Assembly: GCA_036004365.1 (NCBI GenBank)
Contig: DASYRN010000090.1
Span: 1 to 37,176 of the forward strand
Length of the DNA: 37,176 nt
Source of the DNA: DP-36 sp036004365
GTDB taxonomy: Bacteria > Desulfobacterota > Binatia > UBA9968
Direction of reading: 5' to 3'
The notes beneath the pieces are model-generated. The model ran no database searches. It saw only the letters and a list, made by a program, of their open reading frames with translations, and had not been told where the DNA came from. The stretch's first letter is position 1. Every line of letters starts with the position of its first letter. Positions 1 through 7,680 of this stretch are shown one piece after another. A program made the position numbers and the translations under genes.

Positions 1-686
1 GATTTAATCACTCCCGCTGACGCATCCGCAGCTTTCATAAAAGACACAGGACCTGAGGCGGTACCGCCTCCCGCCAGCTGCTCCTTAGAGGAGCGGATCC
101 TGGATAGATTCACACCGGAACCTGAGCCGCCTTTAAAGATAATCCCTTCTTTGCGATACCAGTCCAAAATGGATTCCATCGTATCTTCCACTGAAAGAAT
201 GAAGCAGGCGGAACATTGTGGCTTCTCTTCGATTCCGCAGTTGAACCAGACAGGACTATTAAAACAGGCTTTTTGATGGAGAAGGATATGAGTTAATTCA
301 TCCGCGAAGATTTGAGCATCATCGTCCGTAGCAAGGTAGCCGTCGGCTTTACCCCACTTAGTGAGTGTACTCACCACGCGGCTTATCAGCTGCCGCACGC
401 TGTGCTCTCTTAGGGGACTCCCCAAAGGGCCGCGGAAATATTTCGAGACCACGACATTGGTAGCCATCTGAGACCAAGACTTCGGAATCTCAACGTTAGT
501 TTGCTCAAAGACGACCTTTCCTTTCTCGTTCGCGATCGTAGCCGTTCGGATTTCCCATTCGATGGCATCATACGGGCTCACCCCTGCACGCGTGAAGTAA
601 CGCGCTAAACTGAGTCCAGGCTTCTCAGTAGAACTTTCCTGGAGCACCTGTTCTTCGCTCTTTATCGGCGCTGTCGTGGCCATCAT
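1..686 (-). CDS. nrdJ: Class II (adenosylcobalamin-dependent) ribonucleotide reductase, N-terminal part, cut by window edge
   Basis: Translating the minus strand from the ATG at 686 gives an open frame of 228 codons that leaves the window without a stop. It contains VSPYDAIEWE, SWSQMATNVVVSKYFRG, NSPVWFNCG and CSACFILSVEDTMESILDWY, then a Gly/Ser-rich stretch (FKGGSGSGVNLS). These are hallmarks of the NrdJ-type reductase, which makes deoxynucleotides using coenzyme B12. The Cys in CSAC fits the first member of the redox-active pair. Two ATG codons are adjacent (686 and 683). A GGAG motif (695-692) lies 5 nt before the first and 8 nt before the second, so either may be used. The C-terminal catalytic part is outside the window. 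A promoter with NrdR boxes lies about 180 nt upstream. Family assignment is firm; the exact start is less so. Confidence 0.93.
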   Translation of the reverse strand, partial: MMATTAPIKSEEQVLQESSTEKPGLSLARYFTRAGVSPYDAIEWEIRTATIANEKGKVVFEQTNVEIPKSWSQMATNVVVSKYFRGPLGSPLREHSVRQLISRVVSTLTKWGKADGYLATDDDAQIFADELTHILLHQKACFNSPVWFNCGIEEKPQCSACFILSVEDTMESILDWYRKEGIIFKGGSGSGVNLSRIRSSKEQLAGGGTASGPVSFMKAADASAGVIK

Positions 687-697
687 CCCATCTCCTT

Positions 698-737
698 TCT
701 TATTTCAGTCTACCGTATCTTATTTCAGTCCACCGTG
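698..737. repeat. Two tandem copies of a 20-bp repeat in the nrdJ leader
   Basis: Positions 698-717 and 718-737 are direct copies of one 20-bp unit, identical at 18 of 20 positions (differences at unit positions 14 and 20). They sit in the untranslated leader of nrdJ, immediately before its ribosome binding site. Function is unknown. They could arise from slippage or form a regulatory element. Confidence 0.75.
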
Positions 738-839
738 AGTGAAAATTAAAACCCCATTATAATATGGAAAACACGGATGTGCTGATTTCCCGGTGGAGAT
801 TTCAGGTAAAATCTTCGCTAGTCTTTGTTGTGAACGAAC

Positions 840-886
840 ATCCGTCATTTTGTGGGAACGCGATTATGGACTACCATATATTGTGT
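840..886. promoter_or_regulatory. Pair of NrdR boxes (840-855 and 871-886)
   Basis: The 16-mer at 871-886 (CTACCATATATTGTGT) matches the known NrdR box consensus acaCwAtATaTwGtgt at 13 positions, including the core. A weaker copy at 840-855 (ATCCGTCATTTTGTGG) keeps about 9 positions. The starts are 31 bp apart, close to three helical turns, which is the usual spacing for paired NrdR boxes in front of nrd operons. The strong box occupies the -35/-10 spacer and the weak box covers the predicted transcription start. This is the classical arrangement for repression by the ATP/dATP-sensing repressor NrdR. Confidence 0.72.
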
Positions 887-892
887 TGTCAA
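863..892 (-). promoter_or_regulatory. Sigma-70-type promoter of nrdJ
   Basis: On the minus strand, TTGACA (892-887) and CATAAT (868-863) are separated by 18 bp. This is a full -35 match and a 5/6 -10 match. Transcription would start near 856 and give a leader of about 170 nt. The spacer is exactly filled by an NrdR-box-like palindrome (871-886). A second minus-strand TATAAT at 761-756 has no convincing -35 and is considered less likely. Confidence 0.7.
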
Positions 893-1064
893 GCAATTTT
901 TTAATTTTTCTGTGGATATCTCTTCTAGACAAAAACTGTCATGAAAATGAGAAGTTACACAAAATATTTTCTTACTATCAACAGCTTCTTAACAGCATCG
1001 GAAACATTATTTTAGCAGGTTTTTTCATCTTTCCATTCCTCTTATTCTATGATAAGCGAGGAAT

Positions 1065-1535
1065 ATGCCCAAGAAGATTTCTGAGGTGGAGCGAATCGGC
1101 GCGATCCTGGACCACTCACTCAAAAGACTCGACCTGTCCGGTCGATTGAGGGAGCACGGGGTATGGCCTATATGGGACGAAATCGTAGGCTCCACCATCG
1201 CACGCAATGCTCAGCCCGAAAAGATCCGCAACGGCACTTTATTTGTAAAAGTTACCAGCCCGGTCTGGATGCAGCAACTCCAATACATGAAAGAAATGAT
1301 AGCTGAGAAACTCAATCAGAGTCTCGGCGGCGACATAGTAAAGAATATTTTTTTCTTAGTGGGCAAGTTAGACGGCGGCTCTGGAAAACCAGCAACTGAA
1401 GATCTTACCCGCGACGAAAGTTCCTTCCGAGCCGCGTCCCAGTTCCAAGACAAAGATCTGCAAATCATCAAGGATCCGGAAACCCGCCGCGCCTTAAAGA
1501 AGCTTTTTTCCGTCTATTCTCGAAAGCAGAAATAA
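1065..1535 (+). CDS. DUF721 / DciA-like protein
   Basis: 156 residues. Roughly residues 8-95 match the DUF721 pattern: an N-terminal helix (IGAILDHSLKRLDLSGRL), then WPIWDEIVGSTIARNAQPEKIRNGTLFVKVTSPVW-type segments and the helix MQQLQYMKEMIAEKLNQ. The family includes DciA, the ancestral loader of the replicative helicase DnaB, so a role in replication initiation is plausible but inferred. The C-terminal third (about 105-156) is charged and not recognised. The start at 1065 has an upstream AGGAA. The gene converges with the trmN-like gene, with only 6 bp between the stops. The 378-bp region upstream (687-1064) holds the divergent nrdJ control region and is otherwise AT-rich; I see no clear plus-strand promoter there. 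Confidence 0.8.
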   Translation: MPKKISEVERIGAILDHSLKRLDLSGRLREHGVWPIWDEIVGSTIARNAQPEKIRNGTLFVKVTSPVWMQQLQYMKEMIAEKLNQSLGGDIVKNIFFLVGKLDGGSGKPATEDLTRDESSFRAASQFQDKDLQIIKDPETRRALKKLFSVYSRKQK

Positions 1536-1541
1536 CGATCT

Positions 1542-2285
1542 TTATCTGTCGAGAAACTTCTTCACTTCTTCGGTGTAGATTCCAGGTTCCTCGTAGACGA
1601 CTAGAGGAGGGACGACTGTTACTTCACTTCTTGCTCCCTTGACCCCTTCTACGAGTACGAGCGCGGCTTCGCTCGTCGGGAACGAATGCACCCATCTCAT
1701 TCTTTTCGGCTCCAGGCTTTCTTCCCGCATCGCTTGCAGGAGCTCGACCGCTCGCCCCGCGGGATAGATCAAGGCCATCTTTCCTTTGTCGCGTAACAAA
1801 TAGAAACCCGCCTGCAGAAAGTGTCTGAGGGATGCACGAATTTCGTGCCGGGCTACACGTCTCTCCGGGTCGGGGTTGATTCGACCTCTTTTCAAACCCA
1901 GATAAGGCGGATTACAGATTGCGCCATCAAAGCTCTGCGGAGAAAAAATTTGCTCAACCGAACAGACATCCCCTTGGACGATCTTCATTCTCTGCTCGAA
2001 GCCATTCCAGGCAGCGCTTCTTAAAGCTCTCTCCACCATGGCCGCTTGGATCTCGATACCAGCGACATGCAACGAAGAGTGGAGGAAGCAAAGGATCAGC
2101 GGAACCACTCCGCTGCCGGCTCCTAGATCGACAATCGTTTCACCGTCACGGACCCTGAGAAAATGAGCGAGCAGGACAGCGTCGAGAGAAAAACGGTATC
2201 CCTTCTTGCTTTGAATGACCGCCACCTTCTCTTTGAGAAGCACGTCTAAAGTTTCATCTTCTAATATTTTCTGGCGTTTCCTCAT
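1542..2285 (-). CDS. trmN: TrmN6-like tRNA1(Val) (adenine-N6)-methyltransferase
   Basis: 247 residues. The N-terminus (ETLDVLLKEKVAVIQSKKGYRFSLDAVLLAHF) is the typical opening of the TrmN6/YfiC family. The SAM-binding motif VDLGAGSGVVPL lies near residues 58-69, followed by an acidic motif (GIEIQ) and the catalytic NPPY (CNPPYLGLKRG, about residues 126-136) that marks adenine-N6 methyltransferases. In E. coli the enzyme methylates A37 of tRNA1(Val). The substrate here is inferred from the family. It starts with ATG at 2285 and is divergent from mlaE with a 56-bp gap. Length is normal. Confidence 0.85.
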   Translation of the reverse strand: MRKRQKILEDETLDVLLKEKVAVIQSKKGYRFSLDAVLLAHFLRVRDGETIVDLGAGSGVVPLILCFLHSSLHVAGIEIQAAMVERALRSAAWNGFEQRMKIVQGDVCSVEQIFSPQSFDGAICNPPYLGLKRGRINPDPERRVARHEIRASLRHFLQAGFYLLRDKGKMALIYPAGRAVELLQAMREESLEPKRMRWVHSFPTSEAALVLVEGVKGARSEVTVVPPLVVYEEPGIYTEEVKKFLDR

Positions 2286-2341
2286 GAACTTGCAAAGTCT
2301 CTGAGTTTCTTATATGAGCAGAGTGCTCGCTTTGCTTACGC

Positions 2342-3115
2342 GTGATGTTTTCACTCCTCACTCACATCGGACGATTCACTCTGGATCTGGTCCTTGGCAT
2401 GGGCGCCATGTTTCTTTTCCTTCTATCCGCTGTAGCACTAGCATTCCGCCGGCCAGCCAAAATTCGTCTCATTATCTACCACATCAAGACGATCGGCGTG
2501 GATTCTTTGTCGGTCGTTGTTCTCTCAGGCTTCTTCACCGGCATGGTCATGGGGTTCCAGGGCTATTATAGCCTGAGAAAATTCAATGCTGAAAGCTGGC
2601 TGGGTTCCGTTACGGCCTTGGGTCTTCTGCGTGAACTCGGACCGGTGCTCTCGGCATTTATGGTGACCGGAAGAACAGGATCGGCCATGGCTGCCGAATT
2701 GGGAACCATGCGGGCTACAGAACAGATCGATGCCCTTTACGCTATGGCCATTAATCCTGTCAAGTATTTGGTCTCGCCGCGCATCATTGCCAGCTTGATT
2801 GCGATGCCCCTCTTGACCGCCATCTTCGACGTGGTTGGGATTTACGGAGCTTATCTTATCGGGGTGGGCCTCCTCGGAGTCAGTTCCGGGAGTTATTTTT
2901 CAGGTATGGAAAACAGCATTATCTTCCATGATGTTTACAGTGGATTCGTAAAGTCGCTGAGTTTCGGTCTCATCATTACCTGGGTCTGTTGTTATAAAGG
3001 ATTTCACGCACCGCCGATGGCCACCGGAGTAAGCCGGGCGACCACTGAGTCAGTCGTGCTTTCTTTTATCCTGGTCCTTGTCTGGGATTATTTCTTGACC
3101 TCGGTGATGCAATAA
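2342..3115 (+). CDS. mlaE: MlaE-like ABC transporter permease
   Basis: 257 residues with several hydrophobic segments. The MlaE family signature RELGPVLSAFMVTGRTGSAM followed by AAELGTMRATEQIDAL is present (about residues 98-132). In the Mla system MlaE is the inner-membrane permease of the MlaFEDB complex, which moves phospholipids between the inner membrane and periplasmic carriers and so maintains outer-membrane asymmetry. GTG at 2342 and ATG at 2345 are consecutive codons; I see no good Shine-Dalgarno sequence, so the start is uncertain by one codon. It is followed by mlaF and mlaD in the usual order. mlaA, mlaB and mlaC are not in the window. Confidence 0.9.
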   Translation: MMFSLLTHIGRFTLDLVLGMGAMFLFLLSAVALAFRRPAKIRLIIYHIKTIGVDSLSVVVLSGFFTGMVMGFQGYYSLRKFNAESWLGSVTALGLLRELGPVLSAFMVTGRTGSAMAAELGTMRATEQIDALYAMAINPVKYLVSPRIIASLIAMPLLTAIFDVVGIYGAYLIGVGLLGVSSGSYFSGMENSIIFHDVYSGFVKSLSFGLIITWVCCYKGFHAPPMATGVSRATTESVVLSFILVLVWDYFLTSVMQ

Positions 3116-3134
3116 CAGCCCCTTTAAAATCGCC

Positions 3135-3881
3135 TTGATACGCGTCGTTGATTTGCACAAAAAATTTGGTGCTCAGGAGGTCCTCAAGGGCGTCAATCTG
3201 GAAGTGGCCAAAGGGAAGGTGACCACGATAGTGGGAACGAGCGGGTGTGGGAAGACCGTCCTTCTCAAACACCTAAACGCCCTTCTTCTCCCAGACCGAG
3301 GCTCCATATGGATCGACGGGACAGACATCACTCAACTGGGACAGAAAGATCTGTACGAAATGCGAAAACGCTTCGGGGTTCTCTTTCAGGGAGCGGCACT
3401 GCTAGATTCCATGACCGTCTTCGATAATGTGGCGTTCCCAGTGAGGGAAAAAACCACCCTGGCTGAAACCGAAATAAGTAAGAAGGTTCAGGAACGGTTG
3501 GATCAGGTTGGCCTTGAAGGAATGGGATACAAATATCCGGCCGAGTTAAGCGGGGGCATGAGAAAAAGGGCGGGACTGGCCAGGGCCTTGATCATGGATC
3601 CCGAGATTGTTCTGTTTGATGAACCCACTACGGGTCTCGACCCTGTGCTGGCAACTGGGATCCACCAACTCATCGCCAGAACACAGAAGACCTTCGGTTT
3701 TACAGCAGTCGTGGTAAGTCATACCATTCCTCAGGTTTTTGAAATCTCGGACTATGTCGCTATATTGGTCGGCGGCGTGATCGAGGAGATGAAACCTACA
3801 AGGGAGTTCCAGGCTTCACAAAATCCGGTTGTACGACAATTCATTCGAGGAGAGACTGAGGGCCCTATCCAGGTGCTCTAG
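3135..3881 (+). CDS. mlaF: MlaF-like ABC transporter ATPase
   Basis: 248 residues. Walker A is GTSGCGKT (about residues 35-42), the ABC signature is LSGGMRKRAGLARAL (about 137-151) and Walker B is IVLFDEPTTGLDP (about 158-170), followed by the switch His in VVSHT. The variant signature SGGMRKRAG is typical of MlaF. It powers the MlaE permease on the cytoplasmic face. The start is a TTG at 3135 (MIRVVDLHKKFG). A stop lies a few codons upstream in this frame with no ATG or GTG in between, and no clear ribosome binding site is visible. The 19-bp gap to mlaE suggests one transcript. Confidence 0.9.
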   Translation: MIRVVDLHKKFGAQEVLKGVNLEVAKGKVTTIVGTSGCGKTVLLKHLNALLLPDRGSIWIDGTDITQLGQKDLYEMRKRFGVLFQGAALLDSMTVFDNVAFPVREKTTLAETEISKKVQERLDQVGLEGMGYKYPAELSGGMRKRAGLARALIMDPEIVLFDEPTTGLDPVLATGIHQLIARTQKTFGFTAVVVSHTIPQVFEISDYVAILVGGVIEEMKPTREFQASQNPVVRQFIRGETEGPIQVL

Positions 3882-3893
3882 GAGCATGGTGGA

Positions 3894-4358
3894 GTGATGA
3901 ACCAAAAAAGAACGGACCTTATAGTGGGCATCTTCGTACTTGCGGGAGTCATCTGCCTGGGCTACCTCGCCATCCGCCTTGGCAAACTAGAGATATTAGG
4001 GAACAGGGGTTACATTGTCTATGCCGACTTCGCTTCAGTAGCCGGCCTGAAACCCGGAGACTCCGTGGAGATCGCTGGGGTTAAGATTGGAAGGGTAGAA
4101 GCGCTTAGCCTCAATGAAGATCGAGCTCGCGTCGCATTAAGGATCAATGAAGACGTGAAGCTCCCAGAAGACACAATCGCATCTGTCCGGTCTCGAGGGC
4201 TCATCGGTGACAAATTTATACTACTCACCCCCGGGGCCTCGGACAAACTCATAGCTTCCAACGGCCAAATCCGAGAAACCGAGTCGCCCCCGGATATTTC
4301 AGATCTCATAGGAAAATTTGTAGGAGGAGATCTGACATCGTCAGGCGAGAAGCAATGA
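3894..4358 (+). CDS. mlaD: MlaD-like MCE-domain substrate-binding protein
   Basis: 154 residues. A single N-terminal membrane anchor (about 9-29) is followed by one MCE domain (VYADFASVAGLKPGDSVEIAG onward, about 41-120), as in MlaD. In the known complex MlaD forms a hexameric ring on the periplasmic side of MlaFE and receives lipid. The start is GTG 3894, with AGGAG 9 nt upstream; ATG 3897 is the next codon and also possible. The stop overlaps the start of a 43-residue ORF by 4 nt (ATGA). Confidence 0.88.
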   Translation: MMNQKRTDLIVGIFVLAGVICLGYLAIRLGKLEILGNRGYIVYADFASVAGLKPGDSVEIAGVKIGRVEALSLNEDRARVALRINEDVKLPEDTIASVRSRGLIGDKFILLTPGASDKLIASNGQIRETESPPDISDLIGKFVGGDLTSSGEKQ

Positions 4359-4486
4359 GACTTGTACGCCCGACTGTGTCTGCCGCTATATTGCTCAACA
4401 ACTATCGATCAGAGTTTAATCGAATCATCGCAAACTCATCCTACGAAGAGCTCGTACGAAGAATGAAGGAAAGACAGGCAGACTAA
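4355..4486 (+). CDS. Small 43-residue protein coupled to mlaD, unknown function
   Basis: An ATG at 4355 overlaps the mlaD stop in an ATGA arrangement. It opens a 44-codon frame beginning MRLVRPTVSAAILLNNYRSE and ending RRMKERQAD, stop at 4486. I do not recognise it. It is rich in Arg/Lys, has no strong transmembrane segment and is predicted by eye to be mostly helical. The 4-nt overlap is typical of translational coupling and is the main argument that it is real. It occupies a position where some Mla operons carry mlaC or a small accessory gene. It could instead be a decayed remnant or a chance frame. Confidence 0.45.
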   Translation: MRLVRPTVSAAILLNNYRSEFNRIIANSSYEELVRRMKERQAD

Positions 4487-4534
4487 GCAGGAGAAAAATA
4501 GATTAACGCCTTCTTTTCTGGTCTCTCGATACTC

Positions 4535-4555
4535 GAGGCGAAAATTGCACGCCTC
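4535..4555 (+). terminator. Possible weak hairpin after the mla operon
   Basis: GAGGCG (4535-4540) and CGCCTC (4550-4555) form a 6-bp stem with a 9-nt loop, 49 nt after the small ORF. No run of T follows, so it is at best a weak or factor-dependent terminator. The rest of 4487-4669 holds no gene I can support. Confidence 0.25.
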
Positions 4556-4669
4556 AAATCGTTCTATCAAAGCCAATTATTTCCATGAACCCTTTCCGAT
4601 TCCGGACGAGAGGAGATGGCGATGCTTCCTGGGCGAGCACCGGGCAAGCAAGCCCATCCGGAGTGAACT

Positions 4670-5902
4670 ATGCCCCCGGGCCGGTTTGACCTAACGATCA
4701 TCGGCGGCGGCATCATCGGTCTGGCCACGGCGATGCAGATGGCCGAGAAATATCCCAAAGTCAAACTTCTCGTATTGGAAAAAGAGAACCGGATTGCGAG
4801 TCACCAAAGCGGTCACAATAGCGGAGTCATCCATGCGGGCATCTATTACAAGCCCGGATCGCTCAAGGCCGAAACCTGTGCCGCGGGCCGCAGAGCCCTT
4901 CTGAACTTCTGCGAGAGGAACGGAATTTCCTATGAGCTGTGCGGAAAGGTGATTGTGGCCACCCACCCTGAGGAAATCCCAAGACTGGAAGAGCTGTTCA
5001 GGAGAGGAACGGCAAACAATGTTCCGGGCCTGGAAATGATCGGCCCCGAGCGGCTAAGGGAGCTCGAGCCCTACGCTCAAGGTGTCCGCGCCGTCTATTC
5101 ACCGGCGACCGGGATCATCGACTTCGTCCAGGTGGCTGAGGCCTATGCGAGACAAGTGAAAGAGCAGGGTGGAGAAATCCTCACTTCATGCGAAGTCACA
5201 AATATTGTCCAACGGGAAGAAGGGATCATGATCCAGACCCCCGGCGCGGAATTCAATTCCAAATATCTCCTCAACTGCGGCGGCCTATTTTCAGACAGAA
5301 TCGCTAGCATGATGACCCCATCCGATTTCCGGAGCGCAGATCCGGAGGTACGGATCGTTCCTTTCCGAGGTGAGTACTACAAGTTGATCCCTGAAAAGCG
5401 TTTTCTTGTTAAAGGACTGATCTATCCAGCGCCCGATCCGAGATTCCCCTTTTTGGGAGTCCATTTCACCCGAACCGTTCACGGTTACGTGGAAGCAGGT
5501 CCCAACGCCGTTCTTGCCTTTGCCCGGGAAGGTTACAAGAAAACGGACATCAACCTCCGCGATCTTTGGGAAACGCTCTCCTACAAAGGTTTCCAATCCT
5601 TAGCGCGGAAGTATTGGAGGATGGGACTGGAGGAAAATTACCGCTCCTTAAGCAAAAGGGCCTTCACAAATGCGCTGCAGCGTCTTGTGCCGGCAATCAG
5701 AGAGGAGGACTTGATGTCCGGCGGGTCGGGCGTGCGGGCACAGGCGATCGCGCCCGATGGAACCCTTTTGGATGATTTCGTCATCAAGAGAATTGGAAAC
5801 GCCGTCCACGTGCTCAACGCTCCTTCGCCTGGCGCCACCGCATCCCTGGCTATCGGAAAAAAGATCGTCGAGATGGTAGCCCAATCTTTCGCCCTCAATT
5901 GA
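4670..5902 (+). CDS. lhgO: L-2-hydroxyglutarate oxidase-like FAD protein
   Basis: 410 residues of the DAO/GlpO-type FAD-dependent oxidoreductase fold. The FAD-binding motif is TIIGGGIIGLATAMQMAE (about residues 9-26), followed by an acidic strand end (LVLEKE) and the family motif HQSGHNSGVIHAGIYY (about 46-61). The C-terminal SGGSGVRAQ segment and overall length match LhgO, which oxidises L-2-hydroxyglutarate to 2-oxoglutarate and passes electrons to the membrane quinone pool. The ATG at 4670 has GGAG 6 nt upstream. Other GlpD/DAO-family substrates cannot be excluded from sequence alone. A possible GGAGCG/CGCTCC hairpin (5905-5925) follows. Confidence 0.85.
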   Translation: MPPGRFDLTIIGGGIIGLATAMQMAEKYPKVKLLVLEKENRIASHQSGHNSGVIHAGIYYKPGSLKAETCAAGRRALLNFCERNGISYELCGKVIVATHPEEIPRLEELFRRGTANNVPGLEMIGPERLRELEPYAQGVRAVYSPATGIIDFVQVAEAYARQVKEQGGEILTSCEVTNIVQREEGIMIQTPGAEFNSKYLLNCGGLFSDRIASMMTPSDFRSADPEVRIVPFRGEYYKLIPEKRFLVKGLIYPAPDPRFPFLGVHFTRTVHGYVEAGPNAVLAFAREGYKKTDINLRDLWETLSYKGFQSLARKYWRMGLEENYRSLSKRAFTNALQRLVPAIREEDLMSGGSGVRAQAIAPDGTLLDDFVIKRIGNAVHVLNAPSPGATASLAIGKKIVEMVAQSFALN

Positions 5903-5964
5903 AAGGAGCGTTGATTTTTCGCTCCCTCTAATTATTTTGACGCCCATCACCATGGAGGTTTTTC

Positions 5965-6492
5965 ATGATCATTGAATATAAGGGACACACACCCAAGATC
6001 TCTCCCAAAGCTTTCATCGCCCCCACCGCAGTTCTGATTGGTGATGTGACTGTGGGTGACGATGCCAGCATTTGGTTCGGCGCGGTTCTCAGGTCCGATG
6101 AAAATGAAAACCCCATCGTAGTCAGTGCGCGCACCAGCGTCCAAGATAATTGCGTCATTCACTCAGGCGAAGCCCCGACCATTATAGAAGAGGATGTTAC
6201 GGTTGGCCACGCAGCTATCATGGAAGGATGTCTTATTCGCCGTGGAGCTATCATCGGGATGAACGCCACACTCCTCGATCACAGTGAGATCGGGGAGGAG
6301 TCGCTCATTGCTGCAGGAAGCGTGGTAGTCCCCCATACCAAAATTCCCCCACGTGTTCTGGCGGCAGGAAGTCCGGCTCAGGTGAAGAAAGACCTTAGCG
6401 GTGAAGCCCTTAACTGGATCAAGATAGGTTCCTCGACCTACGTCAACCTGTGCCGAAGTTATCTGGGAGGCGATTATAGGATCATTGGGTGA
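5965..6492 (+). CDS. Gamma-carbonic-anhydrase-like left-handed beta-helix protein
   Basis: 175 residues of hexapeptide repeats, as in the gamma-class carbonic anhydrase/YrdA/CaiE/PaaY family, whose trimers bind a metal between subunits. The conserved segment SIWFGAVLRSDE is present (about 32-43), and the first two zinc-ligand positions are kept (H in CVIHSG and H in VTVGH). At the third position, where family enzymes have H in a GHxxxLHG motif, this protein has Glu (VGHAAIMEGC). It may bind metal differently or lack classical activity. The start at 5965 has GGAGG upstream. It is followed after 3 bp by the cyclotransferase-like gene. Confidence 0.85.
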   Translation: MIIEYKGHTPKISPKAFIAPTAVLIGDVTVGDDASIWFGAVLRSDENENPIVVSARTSVQDNCVIHSGEAPTIIEEDVTVGHAAIMEGCLIRRGAIIGMNATLLDHSEIGEESLIAAGSVVVPHTKIPPRVLAAGSPAQVKKDLSGEALNWIKIGSSTYVNLCRSYLGGDYRIIG

Positions 6493-6495
6493 TTA

Positions 6496-6828
6496 TTGGT
6501 GGCGAATCTTTTTGTCTATGGAACTCTGACAGATAAATCGCATTTCTATGAACTCACCGGCAAATCGTTTGTGACCTTTCCCGCTATTCTTAAAGATTTC
6601 AGAAAACTAAACTCAGATCGTGGCTACCCCTACATTGTCCCGGAGAAGGGCGCAGTGGTGGAAGGCCTACTGATTAGAAATGTAGACCGCCGATCAATGC
6701 AAAGGCTCGACGAATATGAAGGCGAAGGCCGACTCTACACGAGAAAACGTGTTACGGCCACTTTCGGGAGCAAAAAGGTCTATTGTGAGACCTATGTGGG
6801 GAACAGGACTGTTCTGAAACCTAAATAA
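6496..6828 (+). CDS. Gamma-glutamylcyclotransferase-like (AIG2/GGCT) protein
   Basis: 110 residues. The N-terminal FVYGTL motif (about residues 6-11) and the acidic motif LDEYEGEG (about 71-78), whose Glu serves as the catalytic base in characterised members, place it in the GGCT/AIG2-like family. Members release 5-oxoproline from gamma-glutamyl compounds; the substrate here is unknown. The start is TTG 6496 or GTG 6499, just after the stop of the previous gene. It converges with mutM. Confidence 0.78.
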   Translation: MVANLFVYGTLTDKSHFYELTGKSFVTFPAILKDFRKLNSDRGYPYIVPEKGAVVEGLLIRNVDRRSMQRLDEYEGEGRLYTRKRVTATFGSKKVYCETYVGNRTVLKPK

Positions 6829-6838
6829 TCTTTCCAGT

Positions 6839-7660
6839 TTACTTCTGGCAGTTCGAGCAGTAAAAGGCACTGCGATTGCCCAGGCGGACGGCTTTGATTT
6901 GAGTTGTGCAAACTTTGCACTTTTCTCCCGCTCGGTCATAGACACGGAGATGATTCTGGAATCCCCCTCTCCGATCCTCCCCGTCCCGATAATCCGAAAA
7001 AGATGTCCCACGCCAGCGGATGGCTCTCTGTAGAACCTTCGGCGTAACCTGCGCGATCTGCCCGATCTCCTGGCGTCTCAGCGTCCAGGCTCGCCGTGTG
7101 GGTCGAACGCCCGCCTGAAAGAGAATCTCATTGACATAGATGTTTCCTAAGCCTGCTGCGACCGTCTGATCGATCAACAGATCTCTCACTCGACGCTTGG
7201 AATGGCGGGCAATCCCATGGAGGTAATCGGTGTTGAATCGGTGATCCAAGGGGTCTAATCCAAGGTTGGCTATCTGAGAAAGGCGCACCAACTCGGCCCT
7301 AGCAACAACAGCCGAGAGACCGAAGCGCCGTGGATCGTTGTAACGTAGCTCGTGGCCATTATCGAAGCTGACAATAATGTGATCGTGCCGCGCTCTGGGC
7401 TGCTCCGCCCTGACAAAAACTAATTTTCCCGACATCCCCAAATGAATAAGCCAAACCCAATTCTCTTTTAAAGATATCAAGATATACTTTCCTCTCCGCT
7501 GCACATCCAAAATAGTTTTCTGATGGAGTTCGGAATAAAGATTGGGACTGATCGGATTTCTTAAACGGCTCTCCAATACCTTAACATCGGTGATCGTGAG
7601 CCTTGCAAGCAGCGAACGGAGCCCGCGACAGATGGTTTCGACCTCTGGCAGTTCAGGCAT
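6839..7660 (-). CDS. mutM: Formamidopyrimidine-DNA glycosylase
   Basis: 273 residues when started at the ATG at 7660, giving MPELPEVET. The Pro after Met is the catalytic nucleophile, so this start is required even though the frame is open 30 nt further upstream. The following Glu, the conserved Lys in RRGKYIL and the C-terminal zinc finger (CKVC ... CSNC, C-x2-C-x16-C-x2-C) are all present. The enzyme removes oxidised purines such as 8-oxoguanine. It lies 20 bp downstream of rsmA, at the end of a minus-strand gene run. Confidence 0.95.
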   Translation of the reverse strand: MPELPEVETICRGLRSLLARLTITDVKVLESRLRNPISPNLYSELHQKTILDVQRRGKYILISLKENWVWLIHLGMSGKLVFVRAEQPRARHDHIIVSFDNGHELRYNDPRRFGLSAVVARAELVRLSQIANLGLDPLDHRFNTDYLHGIARHSKRRVRDLLIDQTVAAGLGNIYVNEILFQAGVRPTRRAWTLRRQEIGQIAQVTPKVLQRAIRWRGTSFSDYRDGEDRRGGFQNHLRVYDRAGEKCKVCTTQIKAVRLGNRSAFYCSNCQK

Positions 7661-7680
7661 AAAAATAGTTCTTCCAGCTC

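Noticed and set aside
687..856. Cobalamin riboswitch before nrdJ
   Set aside because: The leader is short and I could not find the conserved B12 box. The NrdR boxes explain regulation more simply.
793..1149. 118-codon plus-strand frame with GTG start
   Set aside because: It covers the nrdJ promoter and NrdR boxes and then overlaps the well-supported DUF721 gene in another frame. There is no ribosome binding site and no recognisable domain.
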